From positions 166,474 through 230,473 of the forward strand of contig JARGPC010000002.1 of the NCBI GenBank assembly GCA_029212885.1: 64,000 nucleotides of DNA. The letters run 5' to 3'. Of the stretch, positions 8,306-16,418 are shown one piece after another. The position numbers and the translations under genes were made by a program. Within the stretch, counting starts at the first letter, position 1. Every line of letters begins with the position of its first letter. The notes beneath the pieces are model-generated. The model was not told the origin of the DNA and did not search any database. It was given only the letters and a program-made list of their open reading frames with translations. Source of the DNA: Coxiellaceae bacterium. GTDB taxonomy: Bacteria > Pseudomonadota > Gammaproteobacteria > Coxiellales > Coxiellaceae.

Positions 8306-9433
8306 CTAAGCAGACAATGCATCCATAACCGCGCGTAAGAAGCGTGTCGCTTCACCACCCGTTACAGCACGATGATCAACAGTAACCGACAAAGGCATCA
8401 ACTTATGCACTTCCACATTGCCGTCAACCACTACAGCGCTGTCGCGTGAGCGACCCACACCCAAGATGCATACCATTGGTGGTACGATAATTGGGTTGGC
8501 GTATTTGCCGGCAAACGCACCGAAGTTCGATAACATAATGGTGGCACCGTGCAAATCATCTTGTGCGATGCTTTTGGTTTGTGCTTGCTGTTTAAACTGA
8601 TTGATCTTTTCGCGCAGTTGTTCGTCGCTTAGGTTGGCGACGTCTTTAATTACCGGCACAAATAAACCCTCAGGGGTATCAACCGCCATGCCGACATTAA
8701 CCTGCTCGAAAGTTTCAACACTCATGGTTTTGCCATGATAGAAGCTATTCGCTAAAGGCTCTTGTTTTACTGCTGATTGAATGGCGCGAATTAAGCGCAC
8801 AGTCACGTCTTGTTTTTGCCAGCTATGAATATCAGCATCGTCGCATAAAGTGACGGGTACGATTTCTTGATGGCTTTGTTGCATTGACATCACCATCGCA
8901 CGGCGTAAGCCGGATAATACTTCGCCTTTAACTTCGACGTCAGCTGCAGTAGCAACGCCAGTGCTACCTTGTGCGGCTTCAACATCCGCTTTGCTAATCA
9001 TGCCTTGTGGTCCGGTACCAGTAATGCCACTTAAATCTACACCCAAGCGCTTGGCTAGTAAGCGCACAGCAGGAGTGACTTTAACGGCGCCGCCTGCTTT
9101 TTGAGTTTTTACACCGGTGGCGGATTCATTCATCACATCACCGCTGACTTCGATAGCGCCAACAACGGTGCCGCTGTCTTCGCGGCTGCCTTCTTCGGCA
9201 TCGCCAGCAAAACCAATCAGTGGGTCGTGGGTATTAATTGTGTCGCCAACTTCGCCGAATAGTTTTTCAATATTTCCATGGTAAGGTGAAGGCACGTCAA
9301 CTAAAGCCTTGGCAGTTTCCATTGCCACTAAAGGTTGGTCGACTTTGACTTCTTCGCCGACGTTAATATACCATTCACGAATAATCGCATCTGGTAAGCC
9401 TTCACCTAAATCGGGTAATTTGAAAGTTTTCAT
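8306..9433 (-). CDS. 2-oxoacid dehydrogenase E2, dihydrolipoyl acyltransferase (branched-chain type)
   Basis: Core acyltransferase of the complex. It passes the acyl group from E1 to CoA through a swinging lipoyl arm. Domains in order: one N-terminal lipoyl domain (residues 1-78, lipoyl lysine in METAKALVD), a linker, an E3-binding domain (VTPAVRLLAKRLGVDL, GTGPQGMISKADV), and the catalytic domain to the end. The catalytic motif reads DHRAVTGG where most E2 enzymes have DHRVVDG, so the usual Asp is Thr. The ATG overlaps the E1beta stop (ATGA). At 375 residues it is a short single-lipoyl E2. Confidence 0.93.
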   Translation of the reverse strand: MKTFKLPDLGEGLPDAIIREWYINVGEEVKVDQPLVAMETAKALVDVPSPYHGNIEKLFGEVGDTINTHDPLIGFAGDAEEGSREDSGTVVGAIEVSGDVMNESATGVKTQKAGGAVKVTPAVRLLAKRLGVDLSGITGTGPQGMISKADVEAAQGSTGVATAADVEVKGEVLSGLRRAMVMSMQQSHQEIVPVTLCDDADIHSWQKQDVTVRLIRAIQSAVKQEPLANSFYHGKTMSVETFEQVNVGMAVDTPEGLFVPVIKDVANLSDEQLREKINQFKQQAQTKSIAQDDLHGATIMLSNFGAFAGKYANPIIVPPMVCILGVGRSRDSAVVVDGNVEVHKLMPLSVTVDHRAVTGGEATRFLRAVMDALSA

Positions 9434-10410
9434 TCGTACTCCATAACCATATTAACTTTATCAAGAATTCGTTTGGTGGTCGGCATATATTTGCCTTCCA
9501 TTTTGTAATAAGGCATCACCGTATCATAACCACTAACACGTTGCACGGGTGCGCTTAATGACAACAAACCAAACTCAGCTAGCCCCGCCGCAATTTCTGA
9601 GCCGACACTGCAGGTTTTTGCCGCTTCTTGGACGATAACGCAGCGGCTGGTTTTTTCAACTGAGTCGAGTATCGTAACCATATCGATCGGTTTCACTGTG
9701 GCGACGTCAATCACTTCGGCAGAAATGCCTTGTTGTGCTAGTTGATTGGCAGCATCCATGGTTTCTTTAATCATTGCACCCCAAGTGACTAGAGTGACAT
9801 CGGTGCCCTCACGTAAAACGAAGCACTGATCTAATGGTAAAGCTTCACCATTGTCCGGTACATCTTGTTTGACTAAACGATAAATGCGTTTAGGTTCTAA
9901 GAACACTACAGGATCTGGATCACGAATCGCCGCTAATAATAAACCGTATGCACGCGCTGGCGAGGAGGGGATAACCACTCGGATACCAGGGATATGTGCG
10001 AATAAGGCTTCAGTGCTTTCAGAATGATGCTCTGGTGCATGGATGCCACCACCATACGGTGCGCGATAAACCAAGGGGCAGCTTAAGCGTCCGCGGGTAC
10101 GCGTGCGCATGCGTGCAGCGTGACTAATAATATGGTCAAAGCCGGCGTAAATAAAACCCATAAACTGAAATTCAGCTACTGGCTTCATGCCTTGCGTTGC
10201 CATACCAATCGCCATACCAGCAATCATGGACTCCGCTAAGGGTGTATCCATCACTTGTTCTGGACCGAATTTTTTTAACAGGCCATCAGTGGCACGAAAC
10301 ACGCCGCCATTAACGGCGATGTCTTCACCAAATACAACAACGTCTTTGTCGTGTTCCAATTCATAAGCTAACGCTTGGGTTACGGCTTCAACTAAAGTAA
10401 TTTCACTCAT
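9430..10410 (-). CDS. 2-oxoacid dehydrogenase E1 beta subunit
   Basis: 326-residue thiamine-diphosphate E1 beta chain. It shows the family landmarks VVFGEDIAVNGGVFRATDGL, MDTPLAESMIAGMAIGMA, PEHHSESTEALFAHIPG and the C-terminal transketolase-like domain (VTLVTWGAM, VIDVATVKPID, CVIVQEA). It decarboxylates branched-chain 2-oxoacids together with the alpha chain and loads E2. The genes overlap by 4 bases on both sides, so the three subunits are made from one transcript. The neighbouring leucine dehydrogenase favours a branched-chain rather than a pyruvate substrate. Confidence 0.95.
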   Translation of the reverse strand: MSEITLVEAVTQALAYELEHDKDVVVFGEDIAVNGGVFRATDGLLKKFGPEQVMDTPLAESMIAGMAIGMATQGMKPVAEFQFMGFIYAGFDHIISHAARMRTRTRGRLSCPLVYRAPYGGGIHAPEHHSESTEALFAHIPGIRVVIPSSPARAYGLLLAAIRDPDPVVFLEPKRIYRLVKQDVPDNGEALPLDQCFVLREGTDVTLVTWGAMIKETMDAANQLAQQGISAEVIDVATVKPIDMVTILDSVEKTSRCVIVQEAAKTCSVGSEIAAGLAEFGLLSLSAPVQRVSGYDTVMPYYKMEGKYMPTTKRILDKVNMVMEYE

Positions 10411-11483
10411 GGGTTAGCCTCCTTACAATCTTCCAGTTGATCTAGGTAGGCCACGGGTAAGGTGGCATATAAACAATCAAAAATAGCTTCAGTAGTTTGC
10501 TTTGGCATTGCCTCATAATCTTTAACGGCTTGCTCAACTTGTTCAGAGCAGGCTTTTTGCAGCTCGGTTTCTTTGTCTTTATCCCAGTGACCACTTTCAT
10601 GCAAATAAGTACGTAAGCGAACAATGGGTTCTTCTTTCCAAGCTTTTTCTAATTCTTCAGGTGGTACATAGCGGGTGGCATCATCGGCGGTGGTATGATC
10701 ACACAAGCGATAAGTCACTGCTTCAATTAATGTCGGGCCGCCGCCAGTGCGCGCTTTTTCTAATGCTTGATCACATGCTTGGCGCATAGCGATCACATCA
10801 TTACCATCGACTTGAATGCCTTCAAACCCAGCGGCAATCGCTTTTTGTGCAATGGTGTCGCAACCGGTTTGTAATTGACGAGCTACTGAAATGGCCCATT
10901 GATTATTGTTAACCACAAAGACGACAGGCAGCTGCCAGTCGCCCGCGAGGTTCATCGCCTCATAAAAATCACCTTTAGACGTACCACCCTCACCGCAGAT
11001 GGTCATCACAGCATGTGGTTGCTTGCGGTATTTAAATGCATATCCAACACCGGTAGCGTGTAAGCATTGACCGGCAATCGGAACACAAATAGGTAAATCG
11101 CTTTTGCAGTTTTCACTCTCGAAGTCACTGCCGCGTTCATCGCCACCCCAATAGGCTAGAATTTCCTCGGGTTTGATGCCGCGTGCTAAAAAGCATGCTT
11201 GGTCTCTATAATAAGGACAATATACATCCCCCTTATTCATGGCTGTGCCCATGCCGACGCCAACTGCCTCTTGGCCCGTGGCGGCAGGGTAGGTTCCCAT
11301 GCGGCCGGTACGTTGTAAGTTGATGGCTTTATTATCCAGTGCGCGTGTTAAGCACATCAAGCGGTACATAGAAATCAATTCTTCAACGTTAGCAAATTCA
11401 GGTAAATCCTGTGTTAATTTGCTGGCGGCATCAAGATATTGCAGATGCTTAATTTCAAATGAAGCAATTGGTTTGGTGTCCAT
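10407..11483 (-). CDS. 2-oxoacid dehydrogenase E1 alpha subunit
   Basis: 358 residues and ThDP-dependent. The cofactor motif GEGGTSKGDFYEAMNLAGDW...NN is intact (the GDG of many homologues reads GEG). GRMGTYPAATGQEAVGVGMG and the phosphorylation-loop-like YRLCDHTTADDATRY match the branched-chain and PdhA-like alpha chains. AAGGAGAG precedes the ATG. The gene begins 9 bases after the leucine dehydrogenase stop. With E1beta and E2 it forms the branched-chain 2-oxoacid dehydrogenase. No E3 (lipoamide dehydrogenase) gene is in the window, so E3 must be supplied from elsewhere. Confidence 0.94.
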   Translation of the reverse strand: MDTKPIASFEIKHLQYLDAASKLTQDLPEFANVEELISMYRLMCLTRALDNKAINLQRTGRMGTYPAATGQEAVGVGMGTAMNKGDVYCPYYRDQACFLARGIKPEEILAYWGGDERGSDFESENCKSDLPICVPIAGQCLHATGVGYAFKYRKQPHAVMTICGEGGTSKGDFYEAMNLAGDWQLPVVFVVNNNQWAISVARQLQTGCDTIAQKAIAAGFEGIQVDGNDVIAMRQACDQALEKARTGGGPTLIEAVTYRLCDHTTADDATRYVPPEELEKAWKEEPIVRLRTYLHESGHWDKDKETELQKACSEQVEQAVKDYEAMPKQTTEAIFDCLYATLPVAYLDQLEDCKEANP

Positions 11484-11492
11484 AGGCTCTCC

Positions 11493-12563
11493 TTATGCGG
11501 GTATTTTCTCTCGTGCAATACTTTCAGCTACCAAAGTTGTTGGGCGGTTCTCAATATTCGAACGATCAAAGAGTTCTAATAAGGTATCATACAACTTGTC
11601 GACTTGTTGAGATGTTTGTGCAAGGCTGTCATGTAAATAGCTGGATGATGCGCACATCAGTCCGCCAGCGTTAATCACAAAATCCGGTGTGTATAAAATG
11701 CCACGTTCATGTAGTACATGAGCATATTTACCATGCGCTAATTGATTATTGGCTGAGCCGGCAATGATTTGTGCTTTGAGGCGTTCAATAGTATTAGGAT
11801 TAACCACGCCACCGAGCGCACATGGTGCAAAAATATCACAGTCTACATCATATATGGCTTCAGGGCTGACAATTTCGATACCAAATTCTTCAACGCAACG
11901 ATCAATAGCTTCGGGGTTGATATCACAAGCGGTAACTTTAGCGCCGTTTTCAACCAATAGCTTTATTAAGGTATATGCCACATGGCCCGCACCTTGCACG
12001 GCAACATGCAGGTCGGACATATTATCGCGATCAAACTTGTATTTTACTGCTGCTTGGATGCCGCGGAACACACCTTCAGCAGTATGCGGTGATGGGTCAG
12101 CTACGTAATCAGGGCGTGTTCGACCGGTCACGTGTTTTGTAACTTTTGCAATATTGTCCATATCGGTGGTTGTTGTACCAACGTCCAAAGAAGTGATATA
12201 GCGGCCATTCATTTCGTTAATAAATTCACCAAAGCGACTGAACAATGCTGCGCGGTCAATATTTTGCATATTTTTTGGCTTGATAATAACAGCCTTGGCG
12301 CCACCATGCGGTAAATCACTAATCGCTGCTTTCATGGTCATCATATAAGCTAAGCGAACCACATCGTGCAGAGCCTCGCCTGAGGTGTCGTAGTGTTTAA
12401 AGCGGCAACCGCCGATCGCCGGCCCACGCTTGGTACTGTGGATAGCGATAATCGCATGTAGCTGTGTTTTCGGATCGATACAAGTATGTATCTCACCAAA
12501 GCCAAGACGGCGCGCATAGCGCATTAGAGAGTCATGGGAATATTGTCTTTTTTTCACGCTCAT
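11493..12563 (-). CDS. Leucine dehydrogenase (Glu/Leu/Phe/Val dehydrogenase family)
   Basis: 356 residues, NAD-dependent oxidative deaminase that converts leucine, valine and isoleucine to their 2-oxoacids. The N-terminal catalytic domain has GPAIGGCRF and the lysine-bearing MKAAISDLPHGGAKAVI. The NAD domain has VAVQGAGHVAY with the GxGxxA pattern, and CALGGVVN and GSANNQLA follow. The ATG at 12563 with AGGAG 9 bases upstream is the likely start. Being first in the operon, it delivers the substrates of the following dehydrogenase complex, so the cluster is a branched-chain amino-acid catabolic operon. Confidence 0.94.
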   Translation of the reverse strand: MSVKKRQYSHDSLMRYARRLGFGEIHTCIDPKTQLHAIIAIHSTKRGPAIGGCRFKHYDTSGEALHDVVRLAYMMTMKAAISDLPHGGAKAVIIKPKNMQNIDRAALFSRFGEFINEMNGRYITSLDVGTTTTDMDNIAKVTKHVTGRTRPDYVADPSPHTAEGVFRGIQAAVKYKFDRDNMSDLHVAVQGAGHVAYTLIKLLVENGAKVTACDINPEAIDRCVEEFGIEIVSPEAIYDVDCDIFAPCALGGVVNPNTIERLKAQIIAGSANNQLAHGKYAHVLHERGILYTPDFVINAGGLMCASSSYLHDSLAQTSQQVDKLYDTLLELFDRSNIENRPTTLVAESIAREKIPA

Positions 12564-12630
12564 CAATTCGGCTCCTATTTTGGTGGCTCATATTACCACG
12601 AGTTTTTGGATTTCGGAACTTGCTTTTTAA

Positions 12631-12739
12631 TGTCATCCCGCACTTGATGTTGTCATCCCGCACTTGATGTTGTCATCCCGCACTTGATGTTGTCATCCCG
12701 CACTTGATGCGGGATCCAGATCCTATCCGGGATGACAGT
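12631..12739. repeat. Dispersed palindromic element, 20-bp unit in four tandem copies
   Basis: The unit TGTCATCCCGCACTTGATGT repeats head to tail at 12631, 12651, 12671 and 12691. The last copy continues into the complementary arm (GCGGGATCC ... CCGGGATGACA), so the element can fold into a hairpin. Related elements lie at 15.0, 32.1, 40.3, 53.9 and 62.2 kb. Confidence 0.9.
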
Positions 12740-12817
12740 GTGTGCACGCGAGATGACACCTGCTCAGTAAAGCGGTAACATCATTAGCATCACATCAACA
12801 ACCGGAAGTGAATGACC

Positions 12818-13516
12818 ATGTTAAAAAAGACACTATTTTGCGTAAGCGCAATAGCCCTGGGTTTATCAAGCTCAGCAATGGCTGGTAAGCCCGCACCACT
12901 ACTATCCACGGTGAGTTTTCAATCCAGTGTGCAAGGCTGGGTTAAAACTGATACGGCCAAAGTGACAGTGGCGGTGGCAGCCGGTTCAAAGAGCAGTAAT
13001 GTAAGTAGCCAGCGCCAAGCGATTTTAAAACGTTTAGCTGGCTTGTATCCTAAAGTGCAATGGCGTATTACTTCGATCAGCTTTTCTAAAGATCAATCGG
13101 GTTTGGTCAATCTGCGCTTATATGCCACCACACGCCTAGCCGAAAAGGATACAGCAACACTTGATCAAAAATTATCAAAGCTCAATCGCAGCGGCGAGCA
13201 ATATAAGGTACAAAGCATGTCCTTTGTGCCAACGCTGCAAGAAATGAATACGGCAAAGACGCAGCTGCGTGATCAACTGTATCAACAAGTGGTTAATGAA
13301 ATTGCTAGTTTAAATAAAACATATAATAAGCAATATTACCCAGCCAATATTCAGTTCATGAGCGCGCAGCCGCGACCGATGCCGGCTATGTATATGAAAA
13401 CGGCAGCTACATCGAATCACGCGGCATCAACCGGGCTTTCACCACAATTAGCTAATCAACTCACCTTAACAGCTAATGTGAAATTATCCGCTAAGGCTGA
13501 TAATGCAACTACCTAA
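12818..13516 (+). CDS. Exported SIMPL-like protein
   Basis: 232 residues with a clear Sec signal peptide (MLKKTLFCVSAIALGLSSSAMA, cut before GKPAP), so it is periplasmic or secreted. The mature part resembles SIMPL/DUF541-type proteins: an early GWVKTDTAKVTVAVAAGSKSS strand, paired helices with a Q-rich loop, and a repeat of the strand-helix pattern. I put this at moderate confidence because the family is diverse. The ATG at 12818 fits the GGAAG site about 10 bases upstream better than the ATG at 12812. The 3' end overlaps the next gene by 14 bases. Confidence 0.6.
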   Translation: MLKKTLFCVSAIALGLSSSAMAGKPAPLLSTVSFQSSVQGWVKTDTAKVTVAVAAGSKSSNVSSQRQAILKRLAGLYPKVQWRITSISFSKDQSGLVNLRLYATTRLAEKDTATLDQKLSKLNRSGEQYKVQSMSFVPTLQEMNTAKTQLRDQLYQQVVNEIASLNKTYNKQYYPANIQFMSAQPRPMPAMYMKTAATSNHAASTGLSPQLANQLTLTANVKLSAKADNATT

Positions 13517-14222
13517 GCGTTTAGCGCATCGTGGTGCATCAGCTTTAGCACCAGAAAACACCTTGGCCGCCTTACGTTTGGCGGCCGAATTGGGTGCCAC
13601 CTGGGTGGAGTTTGATGTTACGTTAACTGCTGATGAAGAGGTGGTTGTTATTCATGATGCTACAGTTAATCGCACGACAGACGGGCGTGGTAAAGTCAGA
13701 AATTTAACATTATCTCAGCTGCAAAAGCTCGATGCCGGTAGCTGGTATGCGCCAAATTTTTCTGGTGAGCGTATACCGACATTGGCTCAATGGCTGCAGT
13801 TATCAGCTGAGCTCAATCTCAGCCTTAATATAGAGTGCAAATGTGCAGCGCGGGATGCGCAAGCCTTAGTGGCTGCGGTGAAGCGCTTGATTCAGCAGTA
13901 TCCATTGGCTGATGGTTGCTCAATGCTGATGTCGAGCGGCCAGGCGGTATGCGTAGAGCAGTGCCAGCTGCAACTGCCAGGCCTGCCACGTGGGCTGATT
14001 GCCGATCGTTGGAGTGCAAAAAACAAGCAAATTGCTGGGCAATATCAATGCGTGTCAGTGAATCTTGATCAGCGATTGCTCAATCAAGGTGCGGTAGAAG
14101 CGATTCATCAGGTTGGCCTAGGGGTATTGGCTTGGACCGCTAACAATGCAGAGCGCATAAAAAGCTTATATACTATCGGGGTGGATGGCGTTTTTAGTGA
14201 TGTTGTGATGCCGTCTCAGTGA
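13503..14222 (+). CDS. ugpQ: Glycerophosphodiester phosphodiesterase
   Basis: 239-residue cytoplasmic enzyme that hydrolyses glycerophosphodiesters to glycerol-3-phosphate and an alcohol. The family signature is complete: LAHRGASALAPENT at the N-terminus, WVEFDV for the metal-binding acidic residues, VIHDATVNRTTDGRG for the second catalytic His, and NIECKC for another metal ligand. The length and the absence of a signal peptide fit the UgpQ type. It overlaps the upstream gene by 14 bases and is followed 13 bases later by the first of two lipoprotein genes. Confidence 0.93.
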   Translation: MQLPKRLAHRGASALAPENTLAALRLAAELGATWVEFDVTLTADEEVVVIHDATVNRTTDGRGKVRNLTLSQLQKLDAGSWYAPNFSGERIPTLAQWLQLSAELNLSLNIECKCAARDAQALVAAVKRLIQQYPLADGCSMLMSSGQAVCVEQCQLQLPGLPRGLIADRWSAKNKQIAGQYQCVSVNLDQRLLNQGAVEAIHQVGLGVLAWTANNAERIKSLYTIGVDGVFSDVVMPSQ

Positions 14223-14235
14223 GAGGAGAGTACCG

Positions 14236-14580
14236 ATGAGCAAGAAAAGTATCAGTAAATGTTTATTACTAGGCAGTGTAATAGCAGTGATGGGGGTATT
14301 AACCGCCTGTGGTCCACATGTGCCCACTGAGTTTGGTGTACCCAAAACGCAGTTTGATAAAATGAGTAAAGCACAACAGCAACAAACTATTCGAAATTAT
14401 AATCAACAGCAAAGACAAAGCGCTGAAGATCAAACCGCATGGGATTTATTAGGTGCTGCTGGTGGTTTGATTCATGTGCATAAAACTCTATCGAGCTCGA
14501 GTAGCGAAAGTTGTTCAGGGCCAGCGAGTAATCGTACGTGCACTGGCTCATCGTCCAGTTCATCCTTTAACATAAACTAA
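14236..14580 (+). CDS. Small lipoprotein, paralogue 1
   Basis: 114 residues with a type II signal peptide ending in the lipobox LTAC (Cys25), so it is an outer- or inner-membrane lipoprotein. The mature part shares PTEFGVPKTQFDKMSKAQQQ and IRNYNQQQRQ with the next gene. The tail is very Ser-rich (SSSSSESCSGP, GSSSSSS). GAGGAGAG precedes the ATG. The function is unknown. Confidence 0.8.
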   Translation: MSKKSISKCLLLGSVIAVMGVLTACGPHVPTEFGVPKTQFDKMSKAQQQQTIRNYNQQQRQSAEDQTAWDLLGAAGGLIHVHKTLSSSSSESCSGPASNRTCTGSSSSSSFNIN

Positions 14581-14593
14581 CAAGGTGTAAATC

Positions 14594-14884
14594 ATGAAAC
14601 GTTATTTGAGTTGTGTGTTAGCCGGTTCACTTATCGCCGCTGTATTAGTTGGTTGCGGACCATCACAACCCACTGTGTTTGGTGTGCCACAAAGTCAATG
14701 GAACTCTTTATCTAAGAGTGAAAAACAACAAGTGATTAGAGGTTATAACCAACGCCAACGTATCGATGCGCAGAATGCACCGTTGAATAATGCGATTAAT
14801 GAGGCTTCTGGGATTATTCAACAGAACAACAATTACAAATATATGCAAAGTAACTTTGCTCCACCACCAATGCCCAACTATTAA
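14594..14884 (+). CDS. Small lipoprotein, paralogue 2
   Basis: 96 residues, type II signal peptide with lipobox LVGC (Cys21). The core PTVFGVPQSQWNSLSKSEKQ and IRGYNQRQR aligns with the preceding lipoprotein, so the two arose by tandem duplication. The tail is different (Asn/Pro-rich, ending PPPMPNY). The start follows AAGGTG at a good distance. The function is unknown. Confidence 0.8.
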   Translation: MKRYLSCVLAGSLIAAVLVGCGPSQPTVFGVPQSQWNSLSKSEKQQVIRGYNQRQRIDAQNAPLNNAINEASGIIQQNNNYKYMQSNFAPPPMPNY

Positions 14885-15007
14885 AATGCCATCTTTGGCT
14901 TATCTCGCACGAAAACGTATTCTTCAAAATCCTCAGGTATTATTTATACATTGCGGTTTTTCAGAATACGTTTTCGTGTGACCTAAGCTCAAATCTGACA
15001 TTTTAAT
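14881..15007. repeat. 127-bp MITE-like imperfect inverted repeat
   Basis: The left arm (14881-14923) and right arm (14963-15007) are complementary over about 44 bases. They include a perfect 16-bp core, CACGAAAACGTATTCT (14908-14923) against its complement at 14963-14978, and perfect outer ends TTAAAATG/CATTTTAA. The left end coincides with the stop codon of the lipoprotein gene. The element could form one long hairpin and may act as its terminator. Confidence 0.75.
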
Positions 15008-15023
15008 GGGTGGCCATCTTTGT

Positions 15024-15226
15024 TGTCATCCCGCACTTGAGTTTGTCATCCCGGAAATCGACGTAGTCGATTATCCGGGATCCATATATTATTCTGGATC
15101 CCGGCTCGGGGGCCGGGATGACAAGACATGAGCCAGGATGACAAGATATGAGCCGGGATGACAAGACATGAGCCGGGATGACAAGGCTTGAGCTGGGATG
15201 GCAAAGCTCGGGGGCCGGGATGACAA
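15024..15226. repeat. Dispersed palindromic element with about five 20-bp tandem units
   Basis: Left arms TGTCATCCCG (twice) and a full hairpin with an inner palindrome ATCGAC-GTA-GTCGAT are followed by tandem copies of a unit like GCCGGGATGACAAGACATGA at 15113-15226. The copies differ by one or two bases. Together with the preceding inverted repeat it fills the gap between 14884 and 15238, and I see no gene there. Confidence 0.85.
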
Positions 15227-15237
15227 GCGAAGCAATT

Positions 15238-15927
15238 TTAATCAGTCTCGACTGCTATATCCATATGCGTAACCACTTCAAGATTGCGGTTTTCATAAAT
15301 CAAATGATCAGGCACTTCCGATTGCCAATGAGCAACCACTTCATCGCGTTGTTGAATTAATTGTTTAATTTCCGGTGCAAACCATTTCACCATAGCATTC
15401 AACCATAAATTGGTAGGCCATGAAGGCCAGGCATGACTGATATTAAATAAATCAACCAATTCGCATGTGGCATCGGCATCGTACCAGGTTTCGCCAGTGA
15501 CCCAGCGGTTGGTAGTAAATAAACGAATAGGGAAGCCTTGTTTATCCATTGATATGGCGATTATATGGCAAATATCATCTTGGTCTTCAGCTTTGATGGT
15601 GTCGTTCTCAACAGTCGCTGGTTGGATATGCTTTGGCATGCCTTTTTTTCTGACAAATAAGTGAAAGTGGCCATGCTCGGGAAGACGCTTATCAGCAGGC
15701 TCGTGTGCATGGTAATAATATTGACTATGCGTCTGTTTGTCGTAAACATCGCCCTTGGGATAGTGATCCCATTGTACAAATTTATCCGACTGGCGTAGGA
15801 TTTCCCAGACAATATTTGAGCCGGAGCGTTCTAATACGTCATAACAAGTTTCAATGGTGTTTTCTGGGTCGAGTGGTTGATTATTGGTGACGGCTTGGAT
15901 AATCGGGGTGGCTAGATCGCTGCTCAT
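15238..15927 (-). CDS. Conserved hypothetical protein, His-rich (DUF6969-like)
   Basis: 229 residues, soluble, no signal peptide. The centre contains YYHAHEPADKRLPEHGHFHLFVR, a cluster of five His that could bind a metal, then CHIIAISMDKQGFPIRLFTTNRWVTGETW. It looks like an uncharacterised family of this layout (possibly DUF6969), but I am unsure of the number. The ATG at 15927 has GGAG 6 bases upstream; the ATG at 15939 has no site. Confidence 0.6.
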   Translation of the reverse strand: MSSDLATPIIQAVTNNQPLDPENTIETCYDVLERSGSNIVWEILRQSDKFVQWDHYPKGDVYDKQTHSQYYYHAHEPADKRLPEHGHFHLFVRKKGMPKHIQPATVENDTIKAEDQDDICHIIAISMDKQGFPIRLFTTNRWVTGETWYDADATCELVDLFNISHAWPSWPTNLWLNAMVKWFAPEIKQLIQQRDEVVAHWQSEVPDHLIYENRNLEVVTHMDIAVETD

Positions 15928-15943
15928 GTGGTGCTCCATGCAA

Positions 15944-15980
15944 TAAAAAAAGCAGCTGTAGTATACAACTGCTTTTTTTA
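15944..15980 (-). terminator. Intrinsic terminator of the Cys-rich protein gene
   Basis: The hairpin AGCAG-C-TGTA-GTA-TACA-A-CTGCT (15951-15973) has A7 on one side and T7 on the other, so it ends transcription in both directions. On the minus strand it follows the stop of the Cys-rich gene directly. Confidence 0.8.
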
Positions 15981-15995
15981 ATTAACCAGTGGTGC

Positions 15996-16244
15996 TTATG
16001 AAGAAGCAGCGCATGGGTTGCATGGTGCGCAAGGTTTGCAACCACTGCCGCTAGCGGCACATGGGTTACAAGCAGTGGCTTTGCATGGGCTGCATTTAGC
16101 GGCACATGGGTTGCATTTTGTTGCGCTGGTTGATGTGCTTGTAGCACTTGAGCAAGGATTGCACGCTGTGCAGCCTGCACCAGCAGCCATTGCGCTAGTT
16201 GAGATAACAGCTGCAACACCAGTAGCGATAATTTTCTTTCTCAT
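15996..16244 (-). CDS. Small exported Cys-rich protein with CxPC repeats
   Basis: 82 residues: a Sec signal peptide (MRKKIIATGVAAVISTSAMA), then about 60 residues with 13 Cys, arranged as repeated CNPC, CSPC, CKPC and CAPC motifs with Ala and Ser between. This suggests a periplasmic or surface metal-binding or redox peptide; similar CNPC-type low-complexity proteins occur in other Proteobacteria without a firmly assigned role. AAGGAG 8 bases before the ATG at 16244 fixes the start, and a terminator follows. The gene is complete and monocistronic. Confidence 0.8.
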   Translation of the reverse strand: MRKKIIATGVAAVISTSAMAAGAGCTACNPCSSATSTSTSATKCNPCAAKCSPCKATACNPCAASGSGCKPCAPCNPCAASS

Positions 16245-16418
16245 GGTAAATCTCCTTATAAGGGGTAAAACAGTTGGGGTTGCCCCCAGGTGTGTAACAC
16301 GTCGATCATTATAGGTCAATTTAGCGAGATGCGCTACAGACTGTTTTTGTACACTTAATAGCGTTATCATTACTGGCGATTTCGCATATACTGGGGCCTG
16401 TTGATGAGGAATAGCACA

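Noticed and set aside
12631..12739. Regular 20-bp repeats as a CRISPR array
   Set aside because: The units are head to tail without unique spacers, the arms are self-complementary with the dispersed element, and no cas gene is present.
14881..15007. Insertion sequence with transposase
   Set aside because: The element is only 127 bp and has no open frame.
15113..15226. Short tandem repeats as a second CRISPR array
   Set aside because: Units of about 20 bp follow one another without spacers and belong to the same palindromic element.
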